NCBI GenBank assembly: GCA_027943335.1
Contig: BSBK01005146.1
Span: forward strand, 1,182,001 to 1,246,000
Direction of reading: 5' to 3'
DNA length: 64,000 bases
DNA from: Chamaecyparis obtusa
Lineage: Eukaryota > Streptophyta > Pinopsida > Cupressales > Cupressaceae
Position 1 is the first letter of the stretch. Each line of letters begins with the position of its first letter. The position numbers and the translations under genes are program-made. Under the pieces are notes generated by a model. That model searched no databases. It had not been told where the DNA came from and saw only the letters and a list, made by a program, of their open reading frames with translations. Positions 45,374-57,589 of the stretch are shown one piece after another.

Positions 45374-45950
45374 GAGCTAAGCCAAAGGAGTTTTTTGTTT
45401 AGGATTAAGTGCAAAATGATGGGGAAAGTATGTAGGGTCATCATTGACTCGGCTCTACTAACAATATTGTGTTAGAGGAAGCATTTAGAAAGCTAAAGTT
45501 GACAAGGATACCCCACACCAATTCTTACAAAGTCACTTGGCTCAATAAAGGCCAACATGTGTTAGTGAATGAGAAGCATGGGTGGCGTTCTCCATTGGAA
45601 GGTACAAAGACAATTTTTTATGTGATGTGTTGCCTATGGGTGCATGCCATTTTCTCCTAGGTAGACCATGGCAATTTGACCGCCAAGCCATACATGATGG
45701 AGGAAACAATTCTTATTCTTTCAAGAAGGACAATGTGACCTTCAAAATACAGTCATTATTAGAAGATGCTGAGGTAAAGATAGCGGGTCCAAATGTTCTT
45801 ATGGTGGGTGAAAAGGAGTTCTTACAAGCCATGGAAGAGAGTGAAGGAGTTGGCTTTGCATTGGTGCTAAGACCAAAGGAGTTAGATGAAGGCAAGGTAA
45901 CTAAGAAGATAGATTTACCAAAGGAGATTCAAAGCATGTTGTAGACTTAC
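45374..45950 (+). pseudogene. Gypsy-D protease
   Basis: VCRVIIDS near 45431 is the active-site start, but the frame slips within the D-S-G motif (about 45448-45456). The next codons (NNIVLEEAFRKLKL, 45460 on) are in another frame. A second slip near 45575 precedes FSIGRYKDNFLCDVLPMGAC and LLGRPWQFDRQAIHDGG. The piece 45582-45944 ends at a stop. Confidence 0.82.
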
Positions 45951-46760
45951 CAAGGTATTGTAAGTGATGGAAAACCATCAGCCCTACCCCCTAAAAGAGC
46001 CATAAGTCATAGGATAGACCTTATTCTAGGAGCTACCCTTCCCAATAAGGCAGCTTACAAGATGACCCCTCAACAAAATGAGGAAATAGCAAGACAAATA
46101 CAAGAACTCTTAAACCAAGGTTTCATTAGAAAGAGCATTATCCCATGTGTCATACCCACTGTACTTGCACCTAAGAAAGGATGAACTTGGAGGCTTTGTA
46201 CTGATTCAAGGGCTATCAATAGGATAACTATAAGGTATAGGTTACCTATCCCTAGGATTGAAGACTTAATGGATTGTCTAGGTGAAGCTAAGTACTATAG
46301 CAAGATAGACTTGAAGAGTGGCTATCACCAAATAAGAATACATGAAGGAGATGAGTGGAAAATAGCCTTTAAGACCAATTAAGGGCTGTATGAATGGCTT
46401 GTCATGCCATTTGGATTATCCAATGCCCCCTCCACATTCATGAGGCTCATGAATGAAGTTCTCAAAGACTATATAGGTAATTTTGTAGTGGTATATCTGG
46501 ATGATATATTGATTTTTAGCAAGACAAGGAGTGAGCACCTAAAACATCTTGATATTATTTTCAAGAAGCTACATGAGGAGAAACTGATGATCACCTTAGG
46601 GAAGTGTGAGTTCATCAAAACAGAGCTAGTGTACCTTGGATTTTTCCTATCACATGGCAATCTAAAAATGGACAAAAGTAAAGTGGAGGCTATCATGAAT
46701 TGGCCTACTCCAAGGACAGCAATAGAGGTAAGGATTTTTCATGGTCTTGCACAATATTAT
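45951..46760 (+). pseudogene. Gypsy-D reverse transcriptase
   Basis: Linker (PPKRAISHRIDLILGATLP), fingers (NQGFIRKSIIPCVIPTVLAP), palm ([35 protein letters not shown]), a stop near 46381, then [20 protein letters not shown] and the catalytic [10 protein letters not shown]. One frame; stops near 46182 and 46381 only. The C-terminal [20 protein letters not shown] leads into the connection. Confidence 0.9.
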
Positions 46761-47300
46761 CAGAAATTCATAAGGCAATTTAGTGCAATTTGTGCTCCTA
46801 TGTTAGATACTATCAAGGGAGGAATGAAAACCAAGTTTTTTTGGAATGAGCATGCTAACAAAAGCTTTGAGTTGCTAAAGGATAAGATAGCTACCCAGCC
46901 TGTTTTAGTGTTTCCAAGCTTTGAGAAGCTTTTCACTATTGAATGTGATGCTAGCAATGTGGAAATTGGGGTTGTTCTAAGCCAAGAAGGCATACTAGTG
47001 GCTTTCCATTCATAGAAGTTAAGTGAAGCCAAGAGGAAATAATCTTCATATGACCTTGAGATGTATGCATTGGTCCAAGCTCTAAGGAAGTGGAGGCACT
47101 ACTTGCTTCCCAAGGAGTTCATTGTTTATTCAGACAATCAAGCACTTAGTTTCCTAAATTTGCAAGAGAAGTTGAGTCACAAGCACATGAAGTGGGTTGA
47201 GTACCTACAAGCTTACACCTTCAATATCAAGCACAAGAAAGGTGTCCTCAATAAGGTGGCAGATGCATTGTCAAGAAGAGCTCTCACAATTTAGCAGATT
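46761..47300 (+). pseudogene. Gypsy-D RNase H
   Basis: [40 protein letters not shown] (first catalytic Asp), stops at 47013-47015 and near 47041, then MYALVQALRKWRHYLLPKEF, VYSDNQALSFLNLQ and KKGVLNKVADALSRR. Typical gypsy RNase H, in the same frame as reverse transcriptase. Confidence 0.9.
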
Positions 47301-48791
47301 TAGTTGAAGAGCATGGGAATAGATCATTTCAAGGATCTATATGGTGATGATGAGGATTTTGTAGACATTTAAAAGGTATGTGCTGAATACAAGAATCATT
47401 TTCATAGTAGATATGTTGAGTATTCTTTCCAAAGTGATCTTTTGTTTAAGGGGAATCAACTATGTGTTCCTAGAGGCTCTATTAGAGAGAAATTGATACA
47501 AGAAAATCATAATAGTGCTTTGAGTGGTCACTTTGGGATAACTAAGACTCAATAACTTGTTTCAAGGTTCTATTATTGGCCAAGGATGAATCTAGATGTT
47601 AGGAGGTATGTGGAAAGTTGTGTTGTATGTCAAAAGGCCAAGGGCACTTCTTCAAATGTAGGCCTTTATCAACCACTACCTATTCCTACTAGGCCATGGG
47701 AATGCTTGAGTATGGATTTTGTAGTTGGGTTACCCAAGACAAGACAAGGTATGGACAATTTTTATGTGGTTGTGGATAAATTCAAAAAGATGGCTCACTT
47801 TGTGCCATGTAAGACCACTAATGATGCTAGTCAAATAGCCTCTCTTTCCTTCAAAGTGATAGTGAGAATCCATGGGTTACCTATCATCATAGTGTTAGAT
47901 AGAGACACTAAATTCATGAGTCATTTTTGGAAGACTCTTTGGCAAAGGTTAGGCACTAACTTGTCCTTTGGATCAGCCTACCATCCCCAAACTGATGGTC
48001 AAACTGAGGTTGTCAATAGAAGTCTTGGAAATCTACTAAGGTGCTTGACTAAGGAGTATGGTCAACAATGGGATCAGTTGATTGGGCAAGCTGAATATGC
48101 CTACAATGACACTATAAATAGATCCACAGGGAAGAGTCCCTTTGATATAGTCTATGGACTACATCCTAGAGGTGTTTATGAACTAAGATATTTGAAGGAT
48201 GGAGTGAAGGGAAGTGGATATGCTTATGATTTTGCATATGCTATGCAGGAGATACATGAATCAGTGAGGAAGACCGTGACAGAGAACACCATGAAACACA
48301 AAGCCAAGGTGGATGAAAGTAGAAGGATAGTTGAGTTTAATTTTCATGACTTGTTTATGGTGCATCTTAATAAGTCAAGATTGCAAAAGGGATTCCCTCA
48401 CAAGTTGCAAATGAGAAGGATAGGTCTGTGTCCTATCTTAGCTAAGTATGGGGATAATGCATTCAAAGTTCAGCTGCTGAAAGATAGTGGATTGTCTCCT
48501 ATCTTCAACATTGTAGACTTAGTCCATTACAAAGGACCACAGCAAGATATGGATCAAACTCTTCATGAATTGATCAGAGATGTGGAAGAGTTTCAATTAC
48601 CTCCTGCTACAGTCACAGGAGTTGACAATGTGTTGGACACAAGAGTCTACAAACAGACTAGAACCAAAGCATACAAGGAACACTTGATAAAGAAGCATGG
48701 AAAAACCAATGCTAATGTAGTCTAGATCAAGGAGTCAGACTTCAAAAAGATGGGGATTGATCCAAGCATCATCAATCCAAGGGTGGATTGA
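47301..48791 (+). pseudogene. Gypsy-D integrase with chromodomain-like tail
   Basis: Zinc region NSALSGHFGITKTQ, stop, then RRYVESCVVCQKAKG. The 379-codon open stretch 47586-48725 has the core with LSMDFVVGLPKTRQGMDNF (Asp 1), IIIVLDRDTKFMSHFW (Asp 2) and HPQTDGQTEVVNRSLGN (Glu), so the triad is intact. C-terminal HLNKSRLQKGF and SGLSPIFNIVDLVHYKG are followed by VDNVLDTRVYKQTRTKAYKE, which resembles a chromodomain start. It reads past the stop at 48723-48725 to about 48791. The YLVKWK box is not clear, so chromodomain-like only. Confidence 0.9.
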
Positions 48792-48798
48792 AATTTTT

Positions 48799-48811
48799 GT
48801 TTTGGGGAGGA
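48799..48811 (+). other. Gypsy-D polypurine tract
   Basis: gttttggggagga directly before the 3' LTR start TGGTGCAGG. Confidence 0.8.
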
Positions 48812-50470
48812 TGGTGCAGGAGCACACCTAGACTACCTCCATGGTTAAGAAGTTTTGGCTTGTACTTTACTCTAGTAAAGTCAAGAAAAGTAGATTAGTT
48901 TGTTTTAAGACCTTAGAAGGTCATTTTCTATGTAGGTTAAGTGAGTTAGTCACTAGGACTAAGGTCACACAAATAGCCAATCTTAGTAGTCTTTCAATTC
49001 TTAGTGCTTTAGTTTCAGATAGAGTCTTTAATGTGTCTTAAGCACATTATGATGTTGTAAAGATGCCATAGGGTCATTAATGGTCTTGGATCCTTGAAAT
49101 ATTGGAGGTTATTAGCCCTAAGAAATAGGATGATGGCATAAGTGAAAGATGCCAAATGTTGCAAAGAAGTTGTCATGACAACATTTGTAATTATTGCGAA
49201 TGTTGCATGCAACTCGGTTATCCTTGGATCCCCTCAAGAATAGGAGGTGGGTGATCAGCCAACAGGCCCTAAAAACATTGAGATTGCATCTACTATTATC
49301 CAAGACTCTAATCTTGAGTTTACACAATCATTGTAATAGTTTTTGAGCATTGAATAGAGCTCTGCAATAGTGTTACAGTGAATATCTCAAGTTTTTGTGT
49401 TGACAGTGCATTGAAATGGATTGAAAGTCTAAATCCAGTGGTTTTTTAGTTTTCTATAGGCTTTTCTAAGACTTTTTCATTTGTTAAGAAAGGTGTTTAG
49501 AGTAGATATATTATGTCGGTTAAGTTGATTTTGTTTTAGAGCTTCCACTGGTTATGTTCTGACCAGTCCGAGCATTCATGGCTCCCCCATGAAATCTAAC
49601 CATGGGAAACACCTAAGGGTAGATGGAAATTATAGGGGAGTCATTAGTGTACATATTTTTAGGATTAGGAGTTTCAAATTTTGGAGATCTATTTTTACCA
49701 TTAGGCCCTATGCGAGCAGACAGAGCCTGGTTAGAGGTCTAGGTTGTGAAGAAGTGAAGATTTCTTGTAGGGTAGAAAGGTACAGTACGGATCTAGTACT
49801 TTTTCAAGAATATTTTCATCATATCTAAACATCCTATGAATATTGGGTTCATACAAACCATTTACATCAAATTTTGAGCAAGATTTCTAACAGGATACAG
49901 TCAGTCCTAGAAAGTAGGTCAATTAGCCGTATTTGCCGTAGTTTATAGGAAGGCAGTGTACGGAGGCTACTAGGGCCTAAAACTTGTAGAATATTTTGTA
50001 AGAGCCAAAAGGGTATCCAAATCCCCAATTGGTTTTGCAAGTTGTTTGAATAATTTTAACAAGAAAGGACAAAAGCCTCTGCAAAAGGCTACAAGGATTA
50101 GGCCTATTTTAAGGTCTCTAAATGATGAACTATTGAAGCTGGTAAGGATATGATTCAAGATCCTTCTAAAATGGATCAAATGGACCAAGTTATGAATTTT
50201 TTCACAAGGATGAAGACCCATGCAATGAAGATTGGATTTTGTGAAGAATTGGCACTTAGAGCTTTCTAAGTGAGTGTGAAGAATTGTACTAAATCTAGGG
50301 TGTTAGTCTTTCAAGGTTAAGCACAATGGATAAGAACTCTTAGAGAATATTTAGGATTGGTCATAGTTAATCACCTAAACCAATCAAGACCTAGAGGAGA
50401 CTAGGTTCCTAGAAGAGACAAACTAGGTCTCTTAATAGAAGTGCAAGCAAGCCTTGGAACACTCACATCA
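48812..50470 (+). repeat. Gypsy-D 3' LTR
   Basis: Partner of 27941-29592, ending AACACTCACATCA at 50470. Confidence 0.9.
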
Positions 50471-50475
50471 AGTAA
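50471..50475 (+). repeat. Gypsy-D target duplication, right copy (AGTAA)
   Basis: Pairs with AGTGA at 27936-27940, one mismatch. Confidence 0.65.
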
Positions 50476-51580
50476 AATTGTGGCATTTTTCTACTAATTG
50501 AGAGATGAACCTTCTGATAGATTGAATACATCCCTGGAGTGATCTCATTTGACTTATTTTTGAATGTGCCCCCCCCATTTCCATGATTTCCTTTACTTTG
50601 GTTGGGTCTACCTCTATCCATTTTTCTTAAACTATGTATCCCAATAGCTTTCCTGATTGCACATCGAATGCACATTTCTTTGGATTCAACCTTACTTTGA
50701 ATTGTTCTAATCTTGTAAATATCCTTTCCAAGATGGTTAGATGTTCCTCCCTTGAGTGGGATTTATAAATTATATCATCTACATAGTCTTCTAGTAACTT
50801 GTGCATCATGTCATGAAATATGGTCTGCATGGCTCTTTGATAGGTTTCTCCAGCATTCTTTAAACCAAAGGGCATAAAATTCTAGTAGAATGTCCCCCAC
50901 ACACATGTAAATGCCATTTTGTCTTGATCCTTGGGTTCTATCTTTATTTGATTATAACCACTAAATCCATCCATAAGTGAGAACATTGATTGTCCTATTG
51001 TTAGATCTACGATGGCATCTATACTTGGTAGAGGAAAATTATCTTTAGGACATGCAAGATTAAGATCTCTAAAGTCCGTGAAAATTATGATAGACTTGTC
51101 TACTTTGGAAATAGGCAAAATATTTTAAATCCACTTGGCATAATCAATGGCTCTTATAAACCCTACTTTCAGCAATTTATCTACCTCCACTTTTACAAGC
51201 AATGGTATGTGTGGATACATCTTTCCTAGTTTATGCTTGACCGGTCTTACTCCTTGTCTGATGTTCAAATGATGCATGATTAAATTTGGATCTAGTCCGA
51301 GCATATCATCATATGACCATGCAAAATTGATTTGTTTTTCTTTGAAGAATTTGATGAAATCCTTTCTTTCTTCATTAGATAGGGACATTGCTAGATGTAT
51401 GTTTCTTGGCTCTGATTTTGACCCGATGTTAACTTTCTCTATTGGCTCAATCAGCATAGGTGATCTTTCCTCATAGTGCTCAGGAAAAGTATCCAACCTT
51501 TCTTCCTTAGGTGCCTCTTTTGGGTTTTCACCTTCAGAAACATTCTTTATTTCTTTTTCTCTTTGATTTAATGTTGCCAC
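50476..51580 (-). pseudogene. Gypsy-B reverse transcriptase
   Basis: Pieces 51125-51580, 50882-51118 and 50627-50875 share a frame: LGLDPNLIMHHLNIRQGVRP, MPISKVDKSIIIFTDFRDLN, LPSIDAIVDLTIGQSMF, SLMDGFSGYNQIKIEPKDQD, MPFGLKNAGETYQRAMQTIF, catalytic LLEDYVDDIIYKS, KKCAFDVQSGKLLGYIV. After a shift near 50627 it continues to QMRSL-type sequence and SIRRFIS at the Gypsy-D junction. Very similar to Gypsy-C reverse transcriptase. Confidence 0.9.
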
Positions 51581-52006
51581 AATGTGGTTTTCAACATTAG
51601 ATTCTTTCCATTTTTTATTTTTTTCACTTTTTTTTCTGAACTAAAAGGTTGAATACTCCCCTTTGTCATTTCTTCTTGATATTCCATGGTAGAAGAAGGC
51701 TCAACCGCATTAAGGTATTAGGACACCAAGTTATCATTCAAGAATGTTTGGAGGATGGTAGGTTCAATGGAATCCCACTCAATTAGGTCTGGATAGATAA
51801 GGGACAAGGGATTGAAGTTTTGGGTTGGTTCAATATGGTTTAAGGAAATGAACTCATTAGAAGGTTCAAACATTCTATTTCTTAAATCTATGATATGTGC
51901 CTCTTCTAGATTCTCTAGAGAACTAGGGTCAAAATCTTCCTCACTAGAATCCTCTTGGGTCTCTAATGGGTAAAACTCTCTTGGATTACATCTAGGGTTA
52001 GATTCT
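51581..52006 (-). pseudogene. Gypsy-B linker between G-patch and reverse transcriptase
   Basis: Acidic, low-complexity coding remnant corresponding to the Gypsy-C linker (37184-38239). No long frame remains. It is cut on its far side by the solo LTR. Confidence 0.55.
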
Positions 52007-52687
52007 TGATGTAAGGGAGGATGGGGAGAGGGGCCAAATGCATGCCCTAGCTAGATCCACCTTCCAAAGATCACACACAAAAGCCAAAAACACACAAGTG
52101 AGAGAGAGAATGTAGATATCTTTCTTATATTAACTTTAATTAATTCATACATGTCGGGCTATAAGGCCTTCCTGATTTAGGCTAGATATTACAATCAAGT
52201 ACAGAAGTCCTCCAACATGAGAGGATCTACCAATAACCTCTAACCTTTTAGCTTCTATATCCTAACTCCCAAAAATTGATCCCTAAAACTATAACCAAAC
52301 AACTATATTTATACAAGAGGCTAGCGAATAAGTCTGCCTTCAAATCCACCATCAACAGAAGGAATGACTAGATCTAGGTCCACACACTTCCCAATGGTAG
52401 ATACCATCATTAAATATGCAACCATAATTAAAGGCAAGAGTTGGCCTCAACAAAAATCCAAAATAAACAACTCGGTAAGCAAGGATAACCGAGCACTAGA
52501 CAAGCATCACCGAGCACCAGGGAAATTCACTAAGTGCCAAAGAGATAACCAACCAACACCGGTGAACAAAGGAAACTGAGCAACACCAAACCAACTCGGT
52601 CAAAGAAGGAACTAAGCAACACAGAAAACTTCAAACATATTTTTTGGTGACACAGGATTGCCAAGGACCTAAGATTCTCCTACATCA
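52007..52687 (-). repeat. Solo LTR of the Gypsy-A family
   Basis: TGATGTAAGGGAG ... CTCCTACATCA matches the Gypsy-A LTRs throughout and has no internal sequence. Flanks ATTCT (52002-52006) and ATTCC (52688-52692) are a near-perfect target duplication. Solo LTRs form by recombination between the two LTRs of a full element. The ORF at 52364-52579 is inside it and not a gene. Confidence 0.88.
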
Positions 52688-52692
52688 ATTCC

Positions 52693-53270
52693 CCTATAAT
52701 AGGTCTCCATGTTGGAACATAAGGCTCTCCTACCCATTGATTTCTTTCAATTTATTGACTTGGCACATTATCTAAGACCTCTTGGCTAGAACTTGAAGCT
52801 TGATTCTGATATGATCCTGAGGCTTGTTCCTTTCCCTTGCTAGGAGTGTAAGTATGGATGAAATCAACCTCTTTATCTTAACATGACTCACTTTACAATG
52901 AGTCACATTCCCAATTGTTTGAATCCTCATCACTTTAGGAACCTAGTTGTAATATTTGGTCATAAACCCTAGGATACTTCTTTTGAGTGTACCATTGTTC
53001 TAGGTAACCCAATCCAGTGTTGTCTTTACTATCTCTCCATGACATTTCAATAGGTTCTATTAGTCCTTCATTTCTTGTACCTAAAGGCCCTTGTCCTTTA
53101 TATCCTATTTTCTGCATTATTTGAAATCCTTTTCCATATTGATGAGTGGGAATGCTTATTTTTTGAATACGCTTTTCATGAGCACTTGATTCTTCATCCT
53201 TATATAGCCAATTTAAGATTTCATTATATTCTTCATCCATAGATAAAGAAGTGGTTGCCCTTACAAAATG
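52693..53270 (-). pseudogene. Gypsy-B G-patch domain
   Basis: The piece 52935-53240 has a G-patch at about 53004-53135: GKGFQIMQKIGYKGQGPLG, then NEGLIEPIEMSWR and DNTGLGY. Upstream is NEILNWLYKDE, matching the Gypsy-C lead-in. It is located between protease and reverse transcriptase as in Gypsy-C. The acidic linker continues on the other side of the solo LTR. Confidence 0.82.
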
Positions 53271-53289
53271 ATCATTATATTTATGAGGT

Positions 53290-54160
53290 AGACTAGATGG
53301 TCTTCCATGGGATTTTGGTGATTAGTGTAGATCCATCATTGATAAGGAGTATTCACCTACACCTTTCTATTTGATTTGACATTGCTTTTCAAAATTATTC
53401 ATCATGTGATCCATCTTTTGATAATGGGCATCCTTGGTGTAAATTTGGATAGATCTTTCTTGGTCTTCTTTTTGTTCCTCATGAGCACTTTCCCCACTAA
53501 TCTTCTCCATTCCTTTTTTCGATGTAGGCAAGTTAGTAGTAATTTGGTTATTTTCAACAACAAATTCTTTTTCATCCTTTTTTTTTTCGTTTCAAAGATG
53601 GAAGGTCTTTTAAACTTTTCAATTGTTCTATTCTTTGGGACATAGACCCTTCTACATTATGTGGTACTAAGGAGTCATTAATAGGCTTCTCATTATTACA
53701 ATATTGGAAGGGGTTCGAATCCTCGTTTACCATGAGTTCTTGTCCCATGTAGGGAAATTTGAGGCATTGATGGTAGGTTGAAGGTACGGCCTGCATTTCA
53801 TGGATCCATGGCCTCCCTAATAAGATATTATAAGTCAATTTTAGGTCAAGGACTTGGCAAATGGTCTCCTTTTTCATTGGACCAACTTGGATTGGAAGTA
53901 CTATGACACCTTTGGATGCTCTTTCTTCATCATCATAATCTTTTATGGTTATCCTTTCTTTGGGTTAATAGCTTCCTCAGAAAATCCTAAGGCTTTAACC
54001 AAGTTTAGGGTACAAATATTTAGGTCAGCTCCCCCATCAATGAGGACTCTTTTCACTCTATGCTTGTGGATTAAGACCTCTATATGTAATGATAGATTTT
54101 GCAAGTGGTTTAAAGACATATCATCTTGTTATGAAAAGGATAGACAATAGGGTGAAACAA
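53290..54160 (-). pseudogene. Gypsy-B protease
   Basis: Minus strand RVKRVLIDGGADLNICTLNL (D-G-G active site, about 54060-54020) in a frame next to the open piece 53572-53877 (KETICQVLDLKLTYNILLGR, PWIHEMQAVPSTYHQCLKFP). A frameshift lies near 53950. The region to 53290 is a Lys/Glu-rich linker. Confidence 0.85.
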
Positions 54161-56285
54161 GATGGCCTACCATGTTTTGGAATTTACCTGCATCTAAATT
54201 TAAAGGCACATTGGTCTCGACTAGGGAATTTTCTAGAATCTCCTTATGATTTGGTGAAAGCTTGAGTAATTCTAGAATAGAGATTTGAGCAGGGGTTCTT
54301 TGCAGTTGGTCTACCAAATTATATTGCTTTGAAGATGAAGATGAGGTTTGATTTGGTAAGATAATTCTTGGGGCACCTATTGATAAAGTGATCTTTGATG
54401 CTTGCCCCCTAGTTAGAACATTATATGTTTCTTCCCTTGGCTTCTCTTTTACTACAATCATGTTTATAGTGTTTTCATCACCACTTAGAGTATTGATGGT
54501 GTTATCATAAGTATGAGAAAAGTTAACCTTCTCATTACCTTTTTTGTTGTTATGATTGGTGTTGGATGATTACCCCTTTTCATGATTTATAAAAGGGTTT
54601 TTGAAAGCCATATAGTCCTCATTATTGTGAGGCCCTTCCACTTTTATTGTTCCATCATCAATTAGGTCTTGGACAAGATGTTTTAGTTTCAAGCACTCAT
54701 TCATTTTATGTCCTTTGTTGTGATGGTATTCAAAGTGATGAGAATCATTCCACTAATTAGGCTTAATTTGGGTTTCATATGGCCTCGATTCGGGTAAGGT
54801 AATGATTTTATTAGCCACCAAATTCCTTAATGCATTTTCCAAAGGTTCACCTAAAACGGTGAATTTTCTTTTCTGATATGTGGAAAAGAATGGTTTCATT
54901 TTATTGACATCTGAATTATTAAAGGGATTTTTGTTGTTGTTGGAATTATTTTTGTTTTTGTTGGGATTTTTATTATTATAAGGAGCTTTGGTTGTTTGGT
55001 TAACACTATACATTGGATTTGACCTGCTTGATAAGTTAAAGGGGTAGCCTTTAAGTTGTGGGCTTCCACAACTCCATCATTCACAAGATTTTTATTATTG
55101 TTTTTCAACCATAGTCTTTCTTTATCATTGTGATTGTTGGCTCCTTCATTATTGTTATAATTAGATAAATTATGATTGTTATTGGTGTTGGTATAGGGTT
55201 TATTATCTTTGAATAACTTGATTTCCCCTCTTTTAACCAACACCTCTTCAATTTTTATCCCATTTTCGATGAGATTTTAAAAGTAGGTGGAGATTGAATT
55301 TGGAGCCTATAATTCATCTACACATTTAGGTTATTCATAAATATCTCCATATTTTCCTTTTTGGGTATGCTTCATGGATATCTTGCGAAGACTATTGTCA
55401 ACCTTTGGAGGAACCCTAGGAAAGATTCACCATCCTGTTGTTTAATGTCTCATAGGTTAAGCATGGTGATCTTGTGCTCAATGTTGTAGGAATGGTGAGT
55501 CATGAATTTGGAGGCTAATTCCTCAAATGTCTTTATCCCTTGTGGAATCTTAGAGAACCATTCCATGGCTTGGCCTCTTAAACTTCTTGGAAAAAGCCTC
55601 ATTAGATAGGTTGTATCATGCATGAATTTGATACTTAAAGCACAAAACTCTCTAAGATGGTCTTGTGGGTCTGATGTACCTGTATATTTGTCATATTTTG
55701 GAAAGACCACATTTATTGGGAAAGGTGCCATAACTAAGCTCTTATCAAAGGGAAATGGGCATAAGGCCTCGATGGAAAATGGCTTAGGTTCAACTGCCTT
55801 CTTCATTAGGTTGATTTATGCTTGGAACATTTTTAATTGTTTATTCATCACACCTATTGGATTATCATCCTCCTTATCTTTCTTAAGTTGGTCAACATTG
55901 TAATCATGTGGAAGTTTTACCCCTGCTTGGGCTAAATTAAGGAAATATCTTTCCCTATCTCTCTCTATAAGTTTGTCCATAACTTCAAGGAATTTGATGT
56001 CTTGAGCCACCCTATTGGCTTTATCTTCAATGTTTCTTTAGGCTCTTGATTGGCATGGTTAATGTTTCCTTGATTTTCATTATTTCCTCCATGGATGTAA
56101 TCATGAAATGCAGAGTTTCTATCCATTGGATTAGTTCTCTTTTCAAAAAGGTTTGGGAGACTATCCCCTTGGTCGTGATTTATGAAAGAGTTTTGAGATT
56201 CAAATTCGGGGACCTCTTTTTCAATGCAATTTTTGTCTTCTTGTAAAGATAACTTGAGTTTATGAGATCGTGTAGAAACTGACAT
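54161..56285 (-). pseudogene. Gypsy-B Gag and Gag-protease linker
   Basis: Starts with the ORF ending at 56285 (MSVSTRSHKLKLSLQEDKN). Then RERYFLNLAQAGVKLPHDYN, FSIEALCPFPFDKSLVMAPF, FPKYDKYTGTSDPQDHLREF, GQAMEWFSKIPQGIKTFEEL, VLVKRGEIKLFKDNKPY and an Asn-rich stretch (54900-55200). A knuckle-like FEYHHNKGHKMNECLKLK lies near 54740-54680, and the linker SPNHKEILENSLVETNVPLN before protease. Frameshifts occur near 56000, 55250 and 54900. It parallels Gypsy-C Gag. Confidence 0.87.
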
Positions 56286-57585
56286 TCAACAAAGGTTTAA
56301 TTTAGAACTGTTTTCCCAAACTTGGTAATTGTTTATTTTATGAAGAGATTAAAAGTATAAGATGAATTTTCAAAATGGATATCTCTTACTTGTATGTATT
56401 CTTCAAACAAAGCAATCACAAATACACTTTTTTTTAAACCCTCTACACAAAAAGTGTTTAAATATGTAAGGATGTTATCATGGGTTTTTCATGAAAATCA
56501 CTTCAAGCAATCTACCTAATTGACAAGCTGGTTCGTAAACATGGCTTTACAAGGTAGGATTTGCTAAGTTAAAAAGGCATTTAATCAAGATTTCATTCAA
56601 AATGGACATTAAGTTTTCATCCCCCAAAATTAGGAGGCTTCCCACCACCGGTATATCAGAGTTTTGTGCAATCTCAAAGGACTACTCAAGGAAGTTTGAA
56701 AGCTTAATATCCTTTTGTCACACACCCCATTAAGGATGCATGAATTTTATTTTATAGTGGGTTGGATTTTTGCAGCAAAGGAAAATGTATCCCACTTTGG
56801 GTTGTCCCTCTCACTAGCCTCGTTAAGGAAAATCTTAGGAGGCGAGCCCACTAAAGATCTAGCATATTCATGAGTAAAGTAATAAAATGGATTTAAGAGA
56901 TAGGTTTTTGGAATTTGATTCACCAAAAGGTGAAGAGTATATCCCTATCTATTCTTATTTCCCAAGCACTATTAACAATGTTTAATTTATCCAAACCCAC
57001 TAACTAATGGGAATCGAGTATTTCTACTCTTTTCCACAAATAAGAGGTTGTTTGATTAAATGCTTGATTTTATCCTTTATGCTATGCTAGTTACTAGATT
57101 TTAGCAAAATCACAAGGCTGCAATTTAAAGAAAAATTGACCAAGTTTGAGGCTTACCTCGATTTGTAGCTAGAAAAGGCTAGGAGCATTTTTGAGATATT
57201 TTGTCATTATTTCACTAACCTAGTGGTGATCCTTCCCTCCTTTTTGCCTTCTCTCCAACAAGTTAGTCAACACAAACAAGCAAAATGAAGAAAACAAGAA
57301 GAAAATTGAAATCTAAGCCTTATTTATCAAATTTGAGACAAATCAATTAAGGAAAGTAAATCCAATTTAATGAGGAAAATTTTGATTTGTATGCTTCTAC
57401 AATTTTCAAATATTGTTCATATACCTCAGTTTCTTGTTGTAAATTTTCCAAAACTAGCTTGATGTTAGCTATGTTCTCCTTTTTTATTTGTTTGTCCAAT
57501 GCTTTATCCTCACTATTAAATCTAGTCTCTAGATTCTTGATTTTTTTATGACCTGTCATCCTACAGACACAGACAAATCATTTTC
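56286..57585 (-). other. Gypsy-B leader, unique part
   Basis: Non-coding region between Gag and the 21 bp array. The ORF 57347-57559 (minus; Lys/Glu-rich, NLETRFNSEDKALDKQIKKE, coiled-coil-like) lies here. It could be a short leader peptide or chance. Confidence 0.5.
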
Positions 57586-57589
57586 TGAA

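Larger units (their letters stand above)
27941..50470 (+). mobile_element. Gypsy-D: Ty3/gypsy element split by Gypsy-C
   Basis: Plus strand element of about 8.0 kb without its insert: LTRs 27941-29592 and 48812-50470, Met-tRNA type primer site, Gag, protease, reverse transcriptase, RNase H, integrase and polypurine tract. It inserted in the Gypsy-B polymerase (AGTGA/AGTAA). Gypsy-C then inserted in its Gag at 30342-44823. From 45582 to 48725 the polymerase is in a single frame with a handful of stops. YLDD, the LGRPWQFDR protease end and the C-terminal extension fit chromovirus-type Ty3/gypsy. Confidence 0.9.
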
